Notes under the pieces: model-generated
The model's database searches: none
Seen by the model: only the letters and a program-made list of their open reading frames with translations
What the model was told of the DNA's origin: nothing
Shown: positions 7,557-15,046 of the stretch, one piece after another
Numbering within the stretch: position 1 is the stretch's first letter
Layout of the letters: each line of letters starts with the position of its first letter
Position numbers and translations under genes: made by a program
Source of the DNA: an uncultured Bacteroidota bacterium
Lineage (GTDB): Bacteria > Bacteroidota > Bacteroidia > Chitinophagales > Chitinophagaceae
Length of the DNA: 34,520 bases
Direction: 5' to 3'
Assembly: GCA_903877645.1 (NCBI GenBank)
Contig: CAIRES010000085.1
Location: 1-34,520, forward strand

Positions 7557-10500
7557 ATGCGCATATATCAGCTACTTACAGCCATCGTTCTTTGTTCTAC
7601 CCCTTTCTTTGCTGCGGCACAAGCCCAGAAGAAAGACGACAAGAAATGGGATGTCAATAACACCGCTACCCCCGGCACCGAAGCCAACTTCACCACCAAC
7701 GAAGGCACATGGATGAACCTGGATGTATCGCCTGATGGCAAAGAGATCGCGTTCGACCTGCTGGGCGATATATATACTGTAGGCATTACCGGTGGCGAAG
7801 CCCGCGACCTCCGCAAGGGCATGGCTATGGAAGTGCAGCCCCGCTATAGCCCCGATGGCAGCCGCATCCTCTTTACCTCCGATGCCGGTGGTGGCGACAA
7901 CATCTGGACTATGGACCGCGACGGCAGCAATGCCAAACAGCTCACCAACGAAAGCTTCCGGCTGCTCAATAACGGTATTTGGACTCCCGATGGCAAATAC
8001 GTCATTGCCCGCAAGCATTTTACATCAGAGCGCTCCCTTGGCGCGGGCGAGCTGTGGATGTACGACATCAATGGCGGCAGTGGCCTGCAGCTTACCTCCC
8101 GCAAAAACGACCAGCAAGACCTTAACGAGCCCTGCATATCGCCCGATGGCCGCTATGTGTATTACAGCGAAGATATGTATGGCGGTGGCGCATTCCAGTA
8201 CAATAAAGACCCCAACAACCAGATCTTCGTCATCAAGCGCTATGACCGCGAGAAGGGAACCATAGAGCAGGTAACGGGCGGCCCCGGCAGTGCCTTCCGT
8301 CCGCAGATATCGCATAGTGGCAAACTGCTGGCTTTTGTAAAGCGCGTACGCACTAAAACAGTCTTATACCTCCGCAATATTGAGACTGGCGAAGAATGGC
8401 CTGTCTACGACAAGCTGAGCAAAGACCAGCTCGAAGCCTGGACCATCTTCGGCATATATACGGGCTACGCCTGGACGCCCGACGATAAGAACATCATTGT
8501 ATGGGCCAATGGCAAGATCATGAAGGTGGATGCCAATGGCACCAATGCAGCTACCGAGATACCATTTACCTGCCATGTAAGCCAGCACATTACCGAGGCC
8601 CTGCATTTTCCGCAGGATCTGAATCCCGATGAGTTTGATGTACATGTCATCCGTGGCGCAGTAACATCGCCCGATGGCAAGTGGATGGCCTTTAATGCCG
8701 TAGGCCATATCTACAAAAAGACACTGCCCAATGGCAAGCCCGAGCGCCTTACAACAGGCACCCTACAGGAATCCGAGCCCACCATATCGCCCGATGGCAA
8801 AAGCATTGTGTACGTCACCTGGAACGACAGCCTCACCGGCTCCATCTGCCGCATCAATAGTGATGGCAAGGGCAAGCCCGTAGTACTCACCACAAAGAAA
8901 GGCATGTACCGGACCCCCGCTTTTTCGCCTGATGGCAAGTGGCTGGCGTTTACCAAAGAAGGCAGCAATGGCATTATGGGCAACACCTACACCACGCAAC
9001 CCGGCATCTACCTGATGCCAGCCAATGGTGGCCGCGATACCTTCGTTACCGATAAGGGCGAGTACCCCAAATTCACTAAAGACGGCAATCGCATTTATTA
9101 CCAGATCGGAGGCAACATCTTTGGCTCGCTGGATAAGAGCTTTAACAGTTGCCGCCTCGATGGCACCGACGACCGCACCATATTCAAAGGCAAATACACC
9201 AGCCAGTTCACTGTATCGCCTGATGAGCAGTGGGTAGCCTTTGTAGACCTGCACGAGGTATATATAGCGCCCTTCCCACACATCGGTAAGGCCATCAACC
9301 TCAGCCACGACTCTACCGATTTCCCCGTGCGCATCGTCTCTAAAGATGCAGGCATTAACCTGCAATGGAGCGCAAACAACCAACAACTACACTACACCCT
9401 CGGCGACCAGTACTACACCATCAACGTCAATGAGCGATTCAATTACAAAAAGGGCGACACTACCGCTTTCACAGTACCCGATCATGGCATCAGCATAGGC
9501 CTGAAGATGAAGACCGACAAACCCAAGGGCACTATCGCCTTCACCAATGCCCGCATCATCACCATGAATGGCGACCAGGTGATAGAGAAAGGCACCGTAG
9601 TGGTGGAGGACAACCTCATTAAGGCCGTAGGCGCCGACGTAAGCATCCCATCAGGGGCTAAGATCATAGACTGCAATGGCAAGACCATCATGCCCGGCTT
9701 CATAGATGCCCATGCCCACGGCAGCCACTTCCGTTATGGCCTCACCCCCGATAAACATTGGCCTTACTATACCAACCTCACCTATGGCGTTACTACTATG
9801 CACGACCCATCCGCGGTGAGCGAGATGGTATTTGCGCAAAGCGAACTGGTAAAATCCGGCCAGATGGTAGGCCCTCGTGTGTTCTCTACAGGCACCATCC
9901 TCTATGGCGCAGATGGTGACTTCAAAGCCGTAGTGAACTCGCTGGAAGATGCCCGCAGCGCCCTGCGCCGCACCAAAGCATTCGGTGCATTCAGCGTAAA
10001 GAGCTACAACCAGCCCCGCCGTGAGCAGAACCAGATGATCATTACCGCTGCCCGTGAGCTGAAGATGGAAGTAGTGCCAGAAGGCGGCTCGTTCTACTAC
10101 CACAACCTGGGCATGGTGCTGGATGGCCATACCACAATTGAGCATAATTTGCCGGTAGTGCCGCTGTACAACGATATGGTGCAGCTATGGCACAATGCCC
10201 ATACAGGATATACCCCTACCCTCATTGTGTGTTATGGCGCACTCAGCGGTGAGAACTACTGGTACCAGCACACCAATGTGTGGGAAAAGGAACGTCTCCT
10301 CCGCTTCACCCCCCGCGATGTAATAGACACCCGCAGCCGCCACCGCACTATGGCCCCCGAGGAGGAATATGCGAACGGCTACCAGCTTGTATCCAAAAGC
10401 GTGAAGAAGCTGCTGGATGCCGGCGTAAAGGTGAATATGGGCGCGCATGGCCAGATACAGGGCATAGGCGCGCACTGGGAGATATGGATGCTGGCACAAG

Positions 10501-10814
10501 GCGGCATGACCAACCTCGAAGCCCTGCGTTGCGCCACCATGAACCCCGCCATCAACCTGGGCCTGGACAACTGGATAGGCAGCCTGCAACCCGGCAAGCT
10601 CGCCGACCTGCTGGTGATGGACAAAAACCCGCTGGATGACATCCGCAATACCGAAAGCATACACTATACCATGATCAATGGACGCCTGTATGACTCGGAG
10701 ACCATGAACGAAGTGGGCAACTACGACAACAAACGCCCCAAATTCTACTGGGAGCTCAGCAAGAATGCGGAGACCTTCCCCTGGCATACCGAGGCGGTTG
10801 AACTGGGAGATTAA
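7557..10814 (+). CDS. Secreted TolB-like propeller / amidohydrolase fusion protein
   Basis: 1085 aa from the ATG at 7557, chosen because a signal peptide follows (MRIYQLLTAIVLCSTPFFAA, cleavage near AQA). Residues about 40-640 hold roughly eleven TolB/PD40-type blades marked by SPDGK-like turns (VSPDGKEIAF, YSPDGSRILF, ISPDGKSIVY, FSPDGKWLAF). From about residue 665 there is a metal-dependent amidohydrolase: GKTIMPGFIDAHAHG with His719 and His721, a lysine in FSVKSYNQPRR, His in TTIEHNL, then MGAHGQ and the signature IGSLQPGKLADLLVMDKNP. Such proteins are annotated as imidazolonepropionase-like or Xaa-Pro-type hydrolases; the substrate is not predictable, perhaps a peptide or cyclic amide handled in the periplasm. 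A -7-like box TATCTTTA at 7544-7551 lies only 5 bases before the start. Confidence 0.9.
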   Translation: MRIYQLLTAIVLCSTPFFAAAQAQKKDDKKWDVNNTATPGTEANFTTNEGTWMNLDVSPDGKEIAFDLLGDIYTVGITGGEARDLRKGMAMEVQPRYSPDGSRILFTSDAGGGDNIWTMDRDGSNAKQLTNESFRLLNNGIWTPDGKYVIARKHFTSERSLGAGELWMYDINGGSGLQLTSRKNDQQDLNEPCISPDGRYVYYSEDMYGGGAFQYNKDPNNQIFVIKRYDREKGTIEQVTGGPGSAFRPQISHSGKLLAFVKRVRTKTVLYLRNIETGEEWPVYDKLSKDQLEAWTIFGIYTGYAWTPDDKNIIVWANGKIMKVDANGTNAATEIPFTCHVSQHITEALHFPQDLNPDEFDVHVIRGAVTSPDGKWMAFNAVGHIYKKTLPNGKPERLTTGTLQESEPTISPDGKSIVYVTWNDSLTGSICRINSDGKGKPVVLTTKKGMYRTPAFSPDGKWLAFTKEGSNGIMGNTYTTQPGIYLMPANGGRDTFVTDKGEYPKFTKDGNRIYYQIGGNIFGSLDKSFNSCRLDGTDDRTIFKGKYTSQFTVSPDEQWVAFVDLHEVYIAPFPHIGKAINLSHDSTDFPVRIVSKDAGINLQWSANNQQLHYTLGDQYYTINVNERFNYKKGDTTAFTVPDHGISIGLKMKTDKPKGTIAFTNARIITMNGDQVIEKGTVVVEDNLIKAVGADVSIPSGAKIIDCNGKTIMPGFIDAHAHGSHFRYGLTPDKHWPYYTNLTYGVTTMHDPSAVSEMVFAQSELVKSGQMVGPRVFSTGTILYGADGDFKAVVNSLEDARSALRRTKAFGAFSVKSYNQPRREQNQMIITAARELKMEVVPEGGSFYYHNLGMVLDGHTTIEHNLPVVPLYNDMVQLWHNAHTGYTPTLIVCYGALSGENYWYQHTNVWEKERLLRFTPRDVIDTRSRHRTMAPEEEYANGYQLVSKSVKKLLDAGVKVNMGAHGQIQGIGAHWEIWMLAQGGMTNLEALRCATMNPAINLGLDNWIGSLQPGKLADLLVMDKNPLDDIRNTESIHYTMINGRLYDSETMNEVGNYDNKRPKFYWELSKNAETFPWHTEAVELGD

Positions 10815-10849
10815 GGATTAGTCCAAAGTCGTAAGTAGAAAGTAGAAAA

Positions 10850-10915
10850 CCCAATAGCAAGAGTCATCCCAAACGAGTGCAGCGCAGCGAAACGCAGTGG
10901 TGGGATCTCCTGAGG
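10850..10915. repeat. Dispersed repeat, copy 1 (CCCAATAGCAA...GATCTCC)
   Basis: Starts CCCAATAGCAA, continues GTCAT, a GCAGCGAAACGC core and GGGATCTCC. A related copy in opposite orientation lies at 11552-11598, so the pair flanks the small secreted-protein gene at 10945-11322 as imperfect inverted repeats. No gene is seen in 10815-10944. Confidence 0.6.
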
Positions 10916-10944
10916 TTTGATAACAAGCCCGATCAAGGCACTGG

Positions 10945-11322
10945 TCACCTGTCGAGAACATAAGTATACTGCACCCTCATCTCGTAAGTGACCACCAATA
11001 GTTCAGTGCCACTTGCTTTATCCTTTACCACAGATACCATGCATTTATACCCATCCTTGTCATAGCATTGAAAAACGCTTTTGCCCGTTGCCGCCGGGCC
11101 ATTCACACTATAGTAGCTCGTGTTCTTCTCATCTTTTACCAGCACCCTGTCGTTCATAATGACGACGGGGTAATGGCAGTACCGCGTTTCGGCTGATGTA
11201 TATTTTTGCGCATTGGCATCCCATGTTTCGGTTTTTAAAACAATGGCCGTCAATGAATCACCCTGCTGCGCATGAGCTGCAACAACGCAAGTCAGTAGCA
11301 TTATTGTTATGAAATATCTCAT
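10945..11322 (-). CDS. Small secreted protein of unknown function
   Basis: 125 aa. The N-terminus is a clear signal peptide (MRYFITIMLLTCVVAAHAQQ, cleavage near AHA), leaving about 105 residues of mainly beta-prone sequence with three cysteines (ETRYCHY, VFQCYDK, YKCMVS). I do not recognise a family. It stands alone between two inverted copies of a dispersed repeat, with no close neighbour on the same strand, so it may be a lineage-specific gene. The start at 11322 is supported by the signal peptide. Its reality as a gene is likely but not certain. Confidence 0.65.
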   Translation of the reverse strand: MRYFITIMLLTCVVAAHAQQGDSLTAIVLKTETWDANAQKYTSAETRYCHYPVVIMNDRVLVKDEKNTSYYSVNGPAATGKSVFQCYDKDGYKCMVSVVKDKASGTELLVVTYEMRVQYTYVLDR

Positions 11323-11397
11323 GCAGTTTATTGATATGCAGCTAAGATAATGGAATTATAATACCGATCCACCCGGAAATCCTCTCCTCAAAAAAAA

Positions 11398-11516
11398 GGG
11401 ACATCCAAAGGCCATCTGAAAAATTAAATACATCGAAAAACCTTTCCGGGCAGTACTTACATAAAACACACCATGTGAGTTATCCCCAAAAAAATATTTT
11501 CAGTGTATGGGACATT
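11398..11516 (+). repeat. Shorter copy (A) of the 170-bp interspersed repeat
   Basis: Matches the right-hand 115 or so bases of the two copies at 21429-21599 and 21719-21890: GGGACAT, AAAATTAAATAC, a CTTAC block, TTATCCCCA (one base off a DnaA box), AAAATATTTTCAG and a closing ATGGGACATTT. The left-hand block with ACTCACGTAAAG is missing here. It sits in the 347-base gene-free stretch 11323-11669, which otherwise holds the reverse repeat copy at 11552-11598 and a terminator. Confidence 0.75.
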
Positions 11517-11551
11517 TGTTATCAATTCATTGATCAGGCTAGGTGCAAATG

Positions 11552-11598
11552 CTCGGGAGATTTCTCCGCTTCGCTGCGAAATGACGGTTGCTATTGGG
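11552..11598. repeat. Dispersed repeat, copy 2 (inverted relative to 10850-10915)
   Basis: Its reverse complement reads CCCAATAGCAA, then GTCAT, a GCAGCGAAGCGG core and AATCTCCCGAG, matching the order of blocks in 10850-10915. The core also contains CCGCTTCGCTGCG, a small hairpin. Non-coding. Confidence 0.6.
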
Positions 11599-11616
11599 CT
11601 TGGGATGGTGGATGCA

Positions 11617-11649
11617 AACACAAGAAAGCCCCGCTTTCGCAGGGCTTTC
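11617..11649 (-). terminator. Terminator of the OsmC-family gene
   Basis: Arms GAAAGCCC (11624-11631) and GGGCTTTC (11642-11649) enclose a 10-base loop. On the minus strand the hairpin is followed by TTGTGTTT. It starts 20 bases downstream of the OsmC stop (11670). The A-run at 11649-11654 could also make a weak U-tract for the other direction. Confidence 0.65.
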
Positions 11650-11669
11650 AAAAAGAGAACTATATTGGA

Positions 11670-12080
11670 TTAGGCTAAGTGGCCGTTGGCTACGATCTCG
11701 CATTTGAAAAGGTGGCCAATGAGGCAGCCTGCCCTTGCTTCTTCTACATATTGCTTGAACTGCTCTTCGGTAATGCCGGGTACTTTGCCGGTCACTTCCA
11801 TTTCGCTTTTGGTGATCTCACCATTCTCGAGGGAGATGTCGCACTTGGTTTCCAGTGTATCCGGGGTAAAGCCTGCGCCGCCAAGGATGAAGCTGAGCTT
11901 CATGGTATAGCAGCCCGCATGCGCTGCTGCTATCAGTTCCTCGGGGTTAGTGCCTATACCGTCTTCAAAACGGCTTTTATAAGAATACTGTGTTTTGTTG
12001 AGCACTGTGCTTTGTGAAGTAAGGTAGCCGGTACCCTCTTTTCCTGAGCCGTTCCAAACGGCGGTTGAATGACGTTTCAT
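11670..12080 (-). CDS. OsmC-family peroxiredoxin-like protein
   Basis: 136 aa, standard for the short OsmC/Ohr family. These cytoplasmic dimers reduce organic hydroperoxides with a pair of cysteines. Both are present in the expected context: Cys57 in AAAHAGCYTMKLSF and Cys119 in EARAGCLIGHLF. The N-terminal AVWNGSGKEGTGYLTS and the FEDGIGTNPEELI loop are typical of the OsmC subgroup rather than Ohr. It is a single-gene unit with a promoter box at 12110-12117 and a terminator downstream. In vivo, dihydrolipoamide systems usually reduce such enzymes; that partner is not in this window. Confidence 0.93.
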   Translation of the reverse strand: MKRHSTAVWNGSGKEGTGYLTSQSTVLNKTQYSYKSRFEDGIGTNPEELIAAAHAGCYTMKLSFILGGAGFTPDTLETKCDISLENGEITKSEMEVTGKVPGITEEQFKQYVEEARAGCLIGHLFKCEIVANGHLA

Positions 12081-12109
12081 GTATGAGTTGTTTTAGATCG
12101 TTTAGGTGG

Positions 12110-12117
12110 CAAAGATA
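12110..12117 (-). promoter_or_regulatory. -7 box of the OsmC-family gene
   Basis: TATCTTTG on the minus strand matches TAnnTTTG exactly and lies 29 bases before the ATG at 12080. No good TTTG -33 element is visible at the usual distance. From here to 12472 (392 gene-free bases counted from 12081) the DNA holds the inverted repeat at 12195-12297 and the leader of accC. Confidence 0.6.
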
Positions 12118-12194
12118 GGGGCAACGAAGATATTATACAGATTGAACATCAAATTTATGTACCAGATTATCGGATATCAGCACGAGATTTTCTA

Positions 12195-12297
12195 CCACAT
12201 AGGCACATAGGTCACATAGTCTATGTGGTCTGCACTTATAAGTTTCGAGTACACATAGGCAATTACGCCCACCTATGTGGTCTATGTGCCTATGTGG
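12195..12297. repeat. Inverted repeat of CACATAG / CTATGTG blocks
   Basis: Two 25-base arms (12195-12219 and 12273-12297) are reverse complements except for one or two bases and are separated by 53 bases. Each is itself made of repeated CACATAG or CTATGTG units, and the left arm continues into a small hairpin (CACATAG-T-CTATGTG). The transcript could fold into a long stem. It lies between the divergent OsmC and accC genes. This block resembles a dispersed repeat seen in many Bacteroidota genomes. Confidence 0.85.
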
Positions 12298-12424
12298 TGG
12301 CCTTGAACAGGATAGAAATTTGCACGGAGTAGGTGCCTAATTGACATTAATATATAGATTTTCTAAAAGCGGGTATAGAGGCATTGCAGGCACGGCATTT
12401 CTCATTACCTTAGCCAATCCTATA

Positions 12425-12458
12425 TCCTCCTTCGCTGAAAAAGCTTCGGCGGACGAGG
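12425..12458. repeat. Dispersed repeat in the accC leader
   Basis: TCCTCCTTCGCTGAAAAAGC followed by TTCGGCGGACGAGG. The inner part forms an imperfect hairpin (CGCTGAA with TTCGGCG). It is similar in style to short dispersed repeats common in this phylum. It lies between a possible -7 box (TACCTTAG, 12406-12413) and the accC ATG, so it would be in the 5' untranslated region. Confidence 0.5.
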
Positions 12459-12472
12459 CAAAAGATACAATT

Positions 12473-13954
12473 ATGCAGAAAATATTAATCGCCAATCGTG
12501 GCGAGATAGCCATGCGGGTGATGCGCACGGCACGTGAAATGGGCATCAAAACAGTAGCTGTTTTCTCGGAGGCAGATAGAAATATGCCCTTTGTACGCTA
12601 TGCTGATGAAGCAGTGTGCATAGGCCCTGCCCTGTCGGCCCAGTCGTACCTGCGTGCAGAGAAGATCATAGAAGTGGCGCTGAAGACCGGCGCTGATGCC
12701 ATACATCCCGGTTACGGCTTTTTGAGCGAGAATGCTTCTTTCTCCAAGGCGGTATCTGATGCGGGGCTTACGTTCATTGGCCCTTCCGCTCATTCTATAG
12801 AGATCATGGGCAGCAAGATAGGCGCCAAGCAGGCTGCAAAGAAATTCAATGTGCCAATGGTGCCCGGCACCGAGGAGGCGCTGAAGGATATAGATGAGGC
12901 CCGCAAAATAGCCAACAGCATAGGCTACCCCATATTGGTAAAAGCATCGGCAGGCGGCGGCGGCAAGGGTATGCGCGTGGTGAGCAACGATGGTGATTTT
13001 GAAGAGCAGATACGTGCGGCAAAAAGCGAGGCACTGAGCGCATTTGGCGATGATGCGGTATTTATAGAGAAGTATGTGGGCGCACCCAAGCATATAGAGA
13101 TACAACTGATGGGCGACCAGCATGGCAATTATGTGTACCTCTTTGAGCGGGAATGCAGCATACAGCGCCGCCACCAGAAGCTGGTGGAAGAGGCACCATC
13201 GAGCTGCCTGACACCCGACATCCGCAAGGCTATGGGCGAGTGCGCGGTGAATGTGGCCCGCTCGTGCCGGTACTACGGTGCAGGCACGGTGGAGTTCCTG
13301 GTCGATGAACAACTGAATTTCTATTTCCTGGAGATGAATACCCGCCTGCAGGTGGAGCACTGTGTAACAGAAATGATAACGGGCGTGGACCTGGTTAAAG
13401 AACAGATCAATGTAGCCCGTGGCAACAAGCTATCCATTACCCAGGCCGACCTGAAGATAACCGGCCATGCACTGGAGCTGCGGGTATGCGCCGAAGACCC
13501 GATGAACAACTTTCTGCCCGATACCGGCAAGCTGGAAATGTACCAGCCACCCAAGGGACCGGGCGTGCGTGTGGATGATGGCTATGAAGAAGGCATGGAG
13601 ATACCGGTGTTTTACGACTCTATGATCGCCAAGCTGGTAGCATACGCCCCCACCCGCGACGAGGCCATCAACGGCCTGTGCCGTGCCATAGATGAGTATT
13701 ACATCAAAGGCATACAAACCACATTGCAGTTCGGCAAATGGGCTGTGCAGACAGAACCCTTCCGTACCGGCAATTTTGATACCAAATTCATAGAAAAGTA
13801 CTTTAAACCGGAGTACCTGGATAGCAAAGACGCGGATGCCGAGCAGGTAGCTGCGCTGCTGGCGGCCACCATCTGGGAGAAGGACAAGAAGCAAACGGCC
13901 ACTGCCGCAAAAGCTACAAATGGCGTGAGCAAGTGGAAGCTAAACAGGGCGTAA
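12473..13954 (+). CDS. accC: Acetyl-CoA carboxylase, biotin carboxylase subunit
   Basis: 493 aa, a stand-alone biotin carboxylase that uses ATP and bicarbonate to carboxylate the biotin of the carrier protein, the first half-reaction of malonyl-CoA (or propionyl-CoA) carboxylation. Landmarks: KILIANRGEIAMRVMRTA at the start, HPGYGFLSEN, the glycine-rich ATP-grasp loop GGGGKGM near residue 163, ERECSIQRRHQKLVEE, and FLEMNTRLQVEHCVTE with the catalytic arginine. The C-terminus lacks a biotinyl domain, and no accB or carboxyltransferase gene is adjacent. The ATG at 12473 fits the family start; the open frame upstream runs through the leader repeat and is rejected. AccC versus a propionyl-CoA carboxylase subunit cannot be fully separated by eye. 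Confidence 0.93.
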   Translation: MQKILIANRGEIAMRVMRTAREMGIKTVAVFSEADRNMPFVRYADEAVCIGPALSAQSYLRAEKIIEVALKTGADAIHPGYGFLSENASFSKAVSDAGLTFIGPSAHSIEIMGSKIGAKQAAKKFNVPMVPGTEEALKDIDEARKIANSIGYPILVKASAGGGGKGMRVVSNDGDFEEQIRAAKSEALSAFGDDAVFIEKYVGAPKHIEIQLMGDQHGNYVYLFERECSIQRRHQKLVEEAPSSCLTPDIRKAMGECAVNVARSCRYYGAGTVEFLVDEQLNFYFLEMNTRLQVEHCVTEMITGVDLVKEQINVARGNKLSITQADLKITGHALELRVCAEDPMNNFLPDTGKLEMYQPPKGPGVRVDDGYEEGMEIPVFYDSMIAKLVAYAPTRDEAINGLCRAIDEYYIKGIQTTLQFGKWAVQTEPFRTGNFDTKFIEKYFKPEYLDSKDADAEQVAALLAATIWEKDKKQTATAAKATNGVSKWKLNRA

Positions 13955-14134
13955 CATCCCCCTACCCCCATCGCTTACGCGCAAGCCTCGCTCAAGGGGG
14001 AATTTCCAGCGCAAGGACACGAAGAAGCAAAGGCATCGTTTTTGTACGTGAAAGAATGATTAATAATTACGCGACGGCATACAACTCATTAAAAAAATAA
14101 CGAAATTTGTTATTCACTATCTAAACACTTCATT

Positions 14135-14374
14135 ATGGCAAACGAAAATGTAAATAACCCGGAAGAAAACAAGGAAGAACATAAATCGTGGCTGCAAAAA
14201 GCCGTGGAGCAGGAAGACAATGACTTCCCACTCTCAGGTGGCGAAGAAGATGAAGACCTGGATGATGGTGAAGAAGAGGATGACGATAGCGATACGGAGG
14301 ATACCGAATCCTCCTTCAAAGAAGACCTGGATACTGATTTCCCGTTATCAGGCGGCGAGGTAGACCACGATTAG
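14135..14374 (+). CDS. Small, very acidic protein with a duplicated DFPLSGGE motif
   Basis: 79 aa with 33 Asp/Glu against 4 Lys and no Arg. Two copies of a short motif, DNDFPLSGGE (residues 28-37) and DTDFPLSGGE (66-75), flank a run of acidic residues. There is no signal peptide or membrane segment, so a cytoplasmic, probably disordered protein is expected. I recognise no family. Coding is supported by the full frame from ATG to stop and by the conserved internal duplication in the protein reading. The gene converges on the acetyltransferase gene so closely that the two stop codons share bases (14372-14373). Function unknown. Confidence 0.7.
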   Translation: MANENVNNPEENKEEHKSWLQKAVEQEDNDFPLSGGEEDEDLDDGEEEDDDSDTEDTESSFKEDLDTDFPLSGGEVDHD

Positions 14375-14859
14375 AGCCACTTCTCATAAAGCAGGCGGGT
14401 AACACCATAATCTTCACTATCGAGGAAGCGGCGCATATTGGTGTTATTCACCAGTGTGAACCGTATGATGCGTTTAATGCCTTTACTTATAAAATGCTGC
14501 TCCAGGGCGGCATTTAACATGCGGTAGACACCCAACTGGCGGTATTCTTCCTTTACATAACCGTCACTTACATATAGTTCCTTGCCTTCGTGTATCTCTA
14601 TGCGGCTATCATCTTGCTCCTCTATATAACCAAAGATGAATCCTGCAAGTTTCCCATCCACATACCCCACAAGGCACAGTCCATCGCATTGCTCCTGCAT
14701 AGCCATTACATGGCGCATATAGCTGGTCTCAATATCAGCCCATGGGGCCGTTTTATCAAACAGGCTGTGTTCATGTATGTGCAGTTCGTGCATCAGTCCG
14801 GATATGACCCCGTAATGATCTGTTATCACAATTGGCTCAATGGTTATAGTGGCTCCCAT
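14371..14859 (-). CDS. GNAT-family N-acetyltransferase
   Basis: 162 aa from the ATG at 14859. A longer frame back to 14910 is rejected because it would cover the promoter. The fold follows the GNAT pattern: an N-terminal TITIEPIVITDHYGVISG, then central strands LCLVGYVDGKLAGFIFGYIE, then LYVSDGYVKEEYRQLGVYRML with a divergent acetyl-CoA loop (QLGVYR in place of the usual R/Q-x-x-G-x-G/A), and a C-terminal IIRFTLVNNTNMRRFLDSEDYG. It transfers an acetyl group from acetyl-CoA to an unknown amine. It converges with the acidic protein gene and is otherwise alone. Confidence 0.85.
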   Translation of the reverse strand: MGATITIEPIVITDHYGVISGLMHELHIHEHSLFDKTAPWADIETSYMRHVMAMQEQCDGLCLVGYVDGKLAGFIFGYIEEQDDSRIEIHEGKELYVSDGYVKEEYRQLGVYRMLNAALEQHFISKGIKRIIRFTLVNNTNMRRFLDSEDYGVTRLLYEKWL

Positions 14860-14907
14860 ATATAAATTTCTAAAGAATGGCGATACTGAATACCTACATA
14901 CAATATA

Positions 14908-14915
14908 CAAAAATA
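14908..14915 (-). promoter_or_regulatory. -7 box of the GNAT gene
   Basis: TATTTTTG on the minus strand fits TAnnTTTG and lies 48 bases before the ATG at 14859, giving a leader of about 40 nt. This placement supports the shorter start for the acetyltransferase. Confidence 0.5.
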
Positions 14916-14985
14916 ATTGAAACGGCGCTTAATCCATGCAATCTTTAGTTTTGCTACCTTAGCGCATCAAAAAGCCAACTATATT

Positions 14986-15042
14986 GGTCCGATAGCTATC
15001 GGGGTGGATTTTGGAATTTGGAATTTAAAACATTGGAATTTA
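14986..15042. repeat. Dispersed GGAATTT / CCGATAGCTATCGG element
   Basis: Contains the perfect 14-bp palindrome CCGATAGCTATCGG (14989-15002) followed by TTTTGGAATTTGGAATTT and another TTGGAATTT just before the LutA-like start at 15047. It is the same family as at 3599-3675 and 6885-7032, here inside the 5' leader of a gene. Confidence 0.8.
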
Positions 15043-15046
15043 ACGA

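Noticed and set aside
9651-10787. Long minus-strand frames opposite the amidohydrolase gene
   Set aside because: They are open only because of the GC-rich codon use of the real gene; they have no family features or start signals.
11475-11678. Small plus-strand gene containing SYPQKNIF
   Set aside because: A similar peptide (SYPQKIFF) appears at 21857, but both fall in the interspersed repeat, and copy B does not keep the frame; it is most likely non-coding.
12341-12472. N-terminal extension of AccC from a TTG at 12341
   Set aside because: The extra 44 residues lie over a dispersed repeat and do not resemble the family; the normal AccC start is the ATG at 12473.
14860-14910. Longer GNAT start at 14910
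   Set aside because: The extension would cover a TATTTTTG promoter box and does not look like a GNAT N-terminus.
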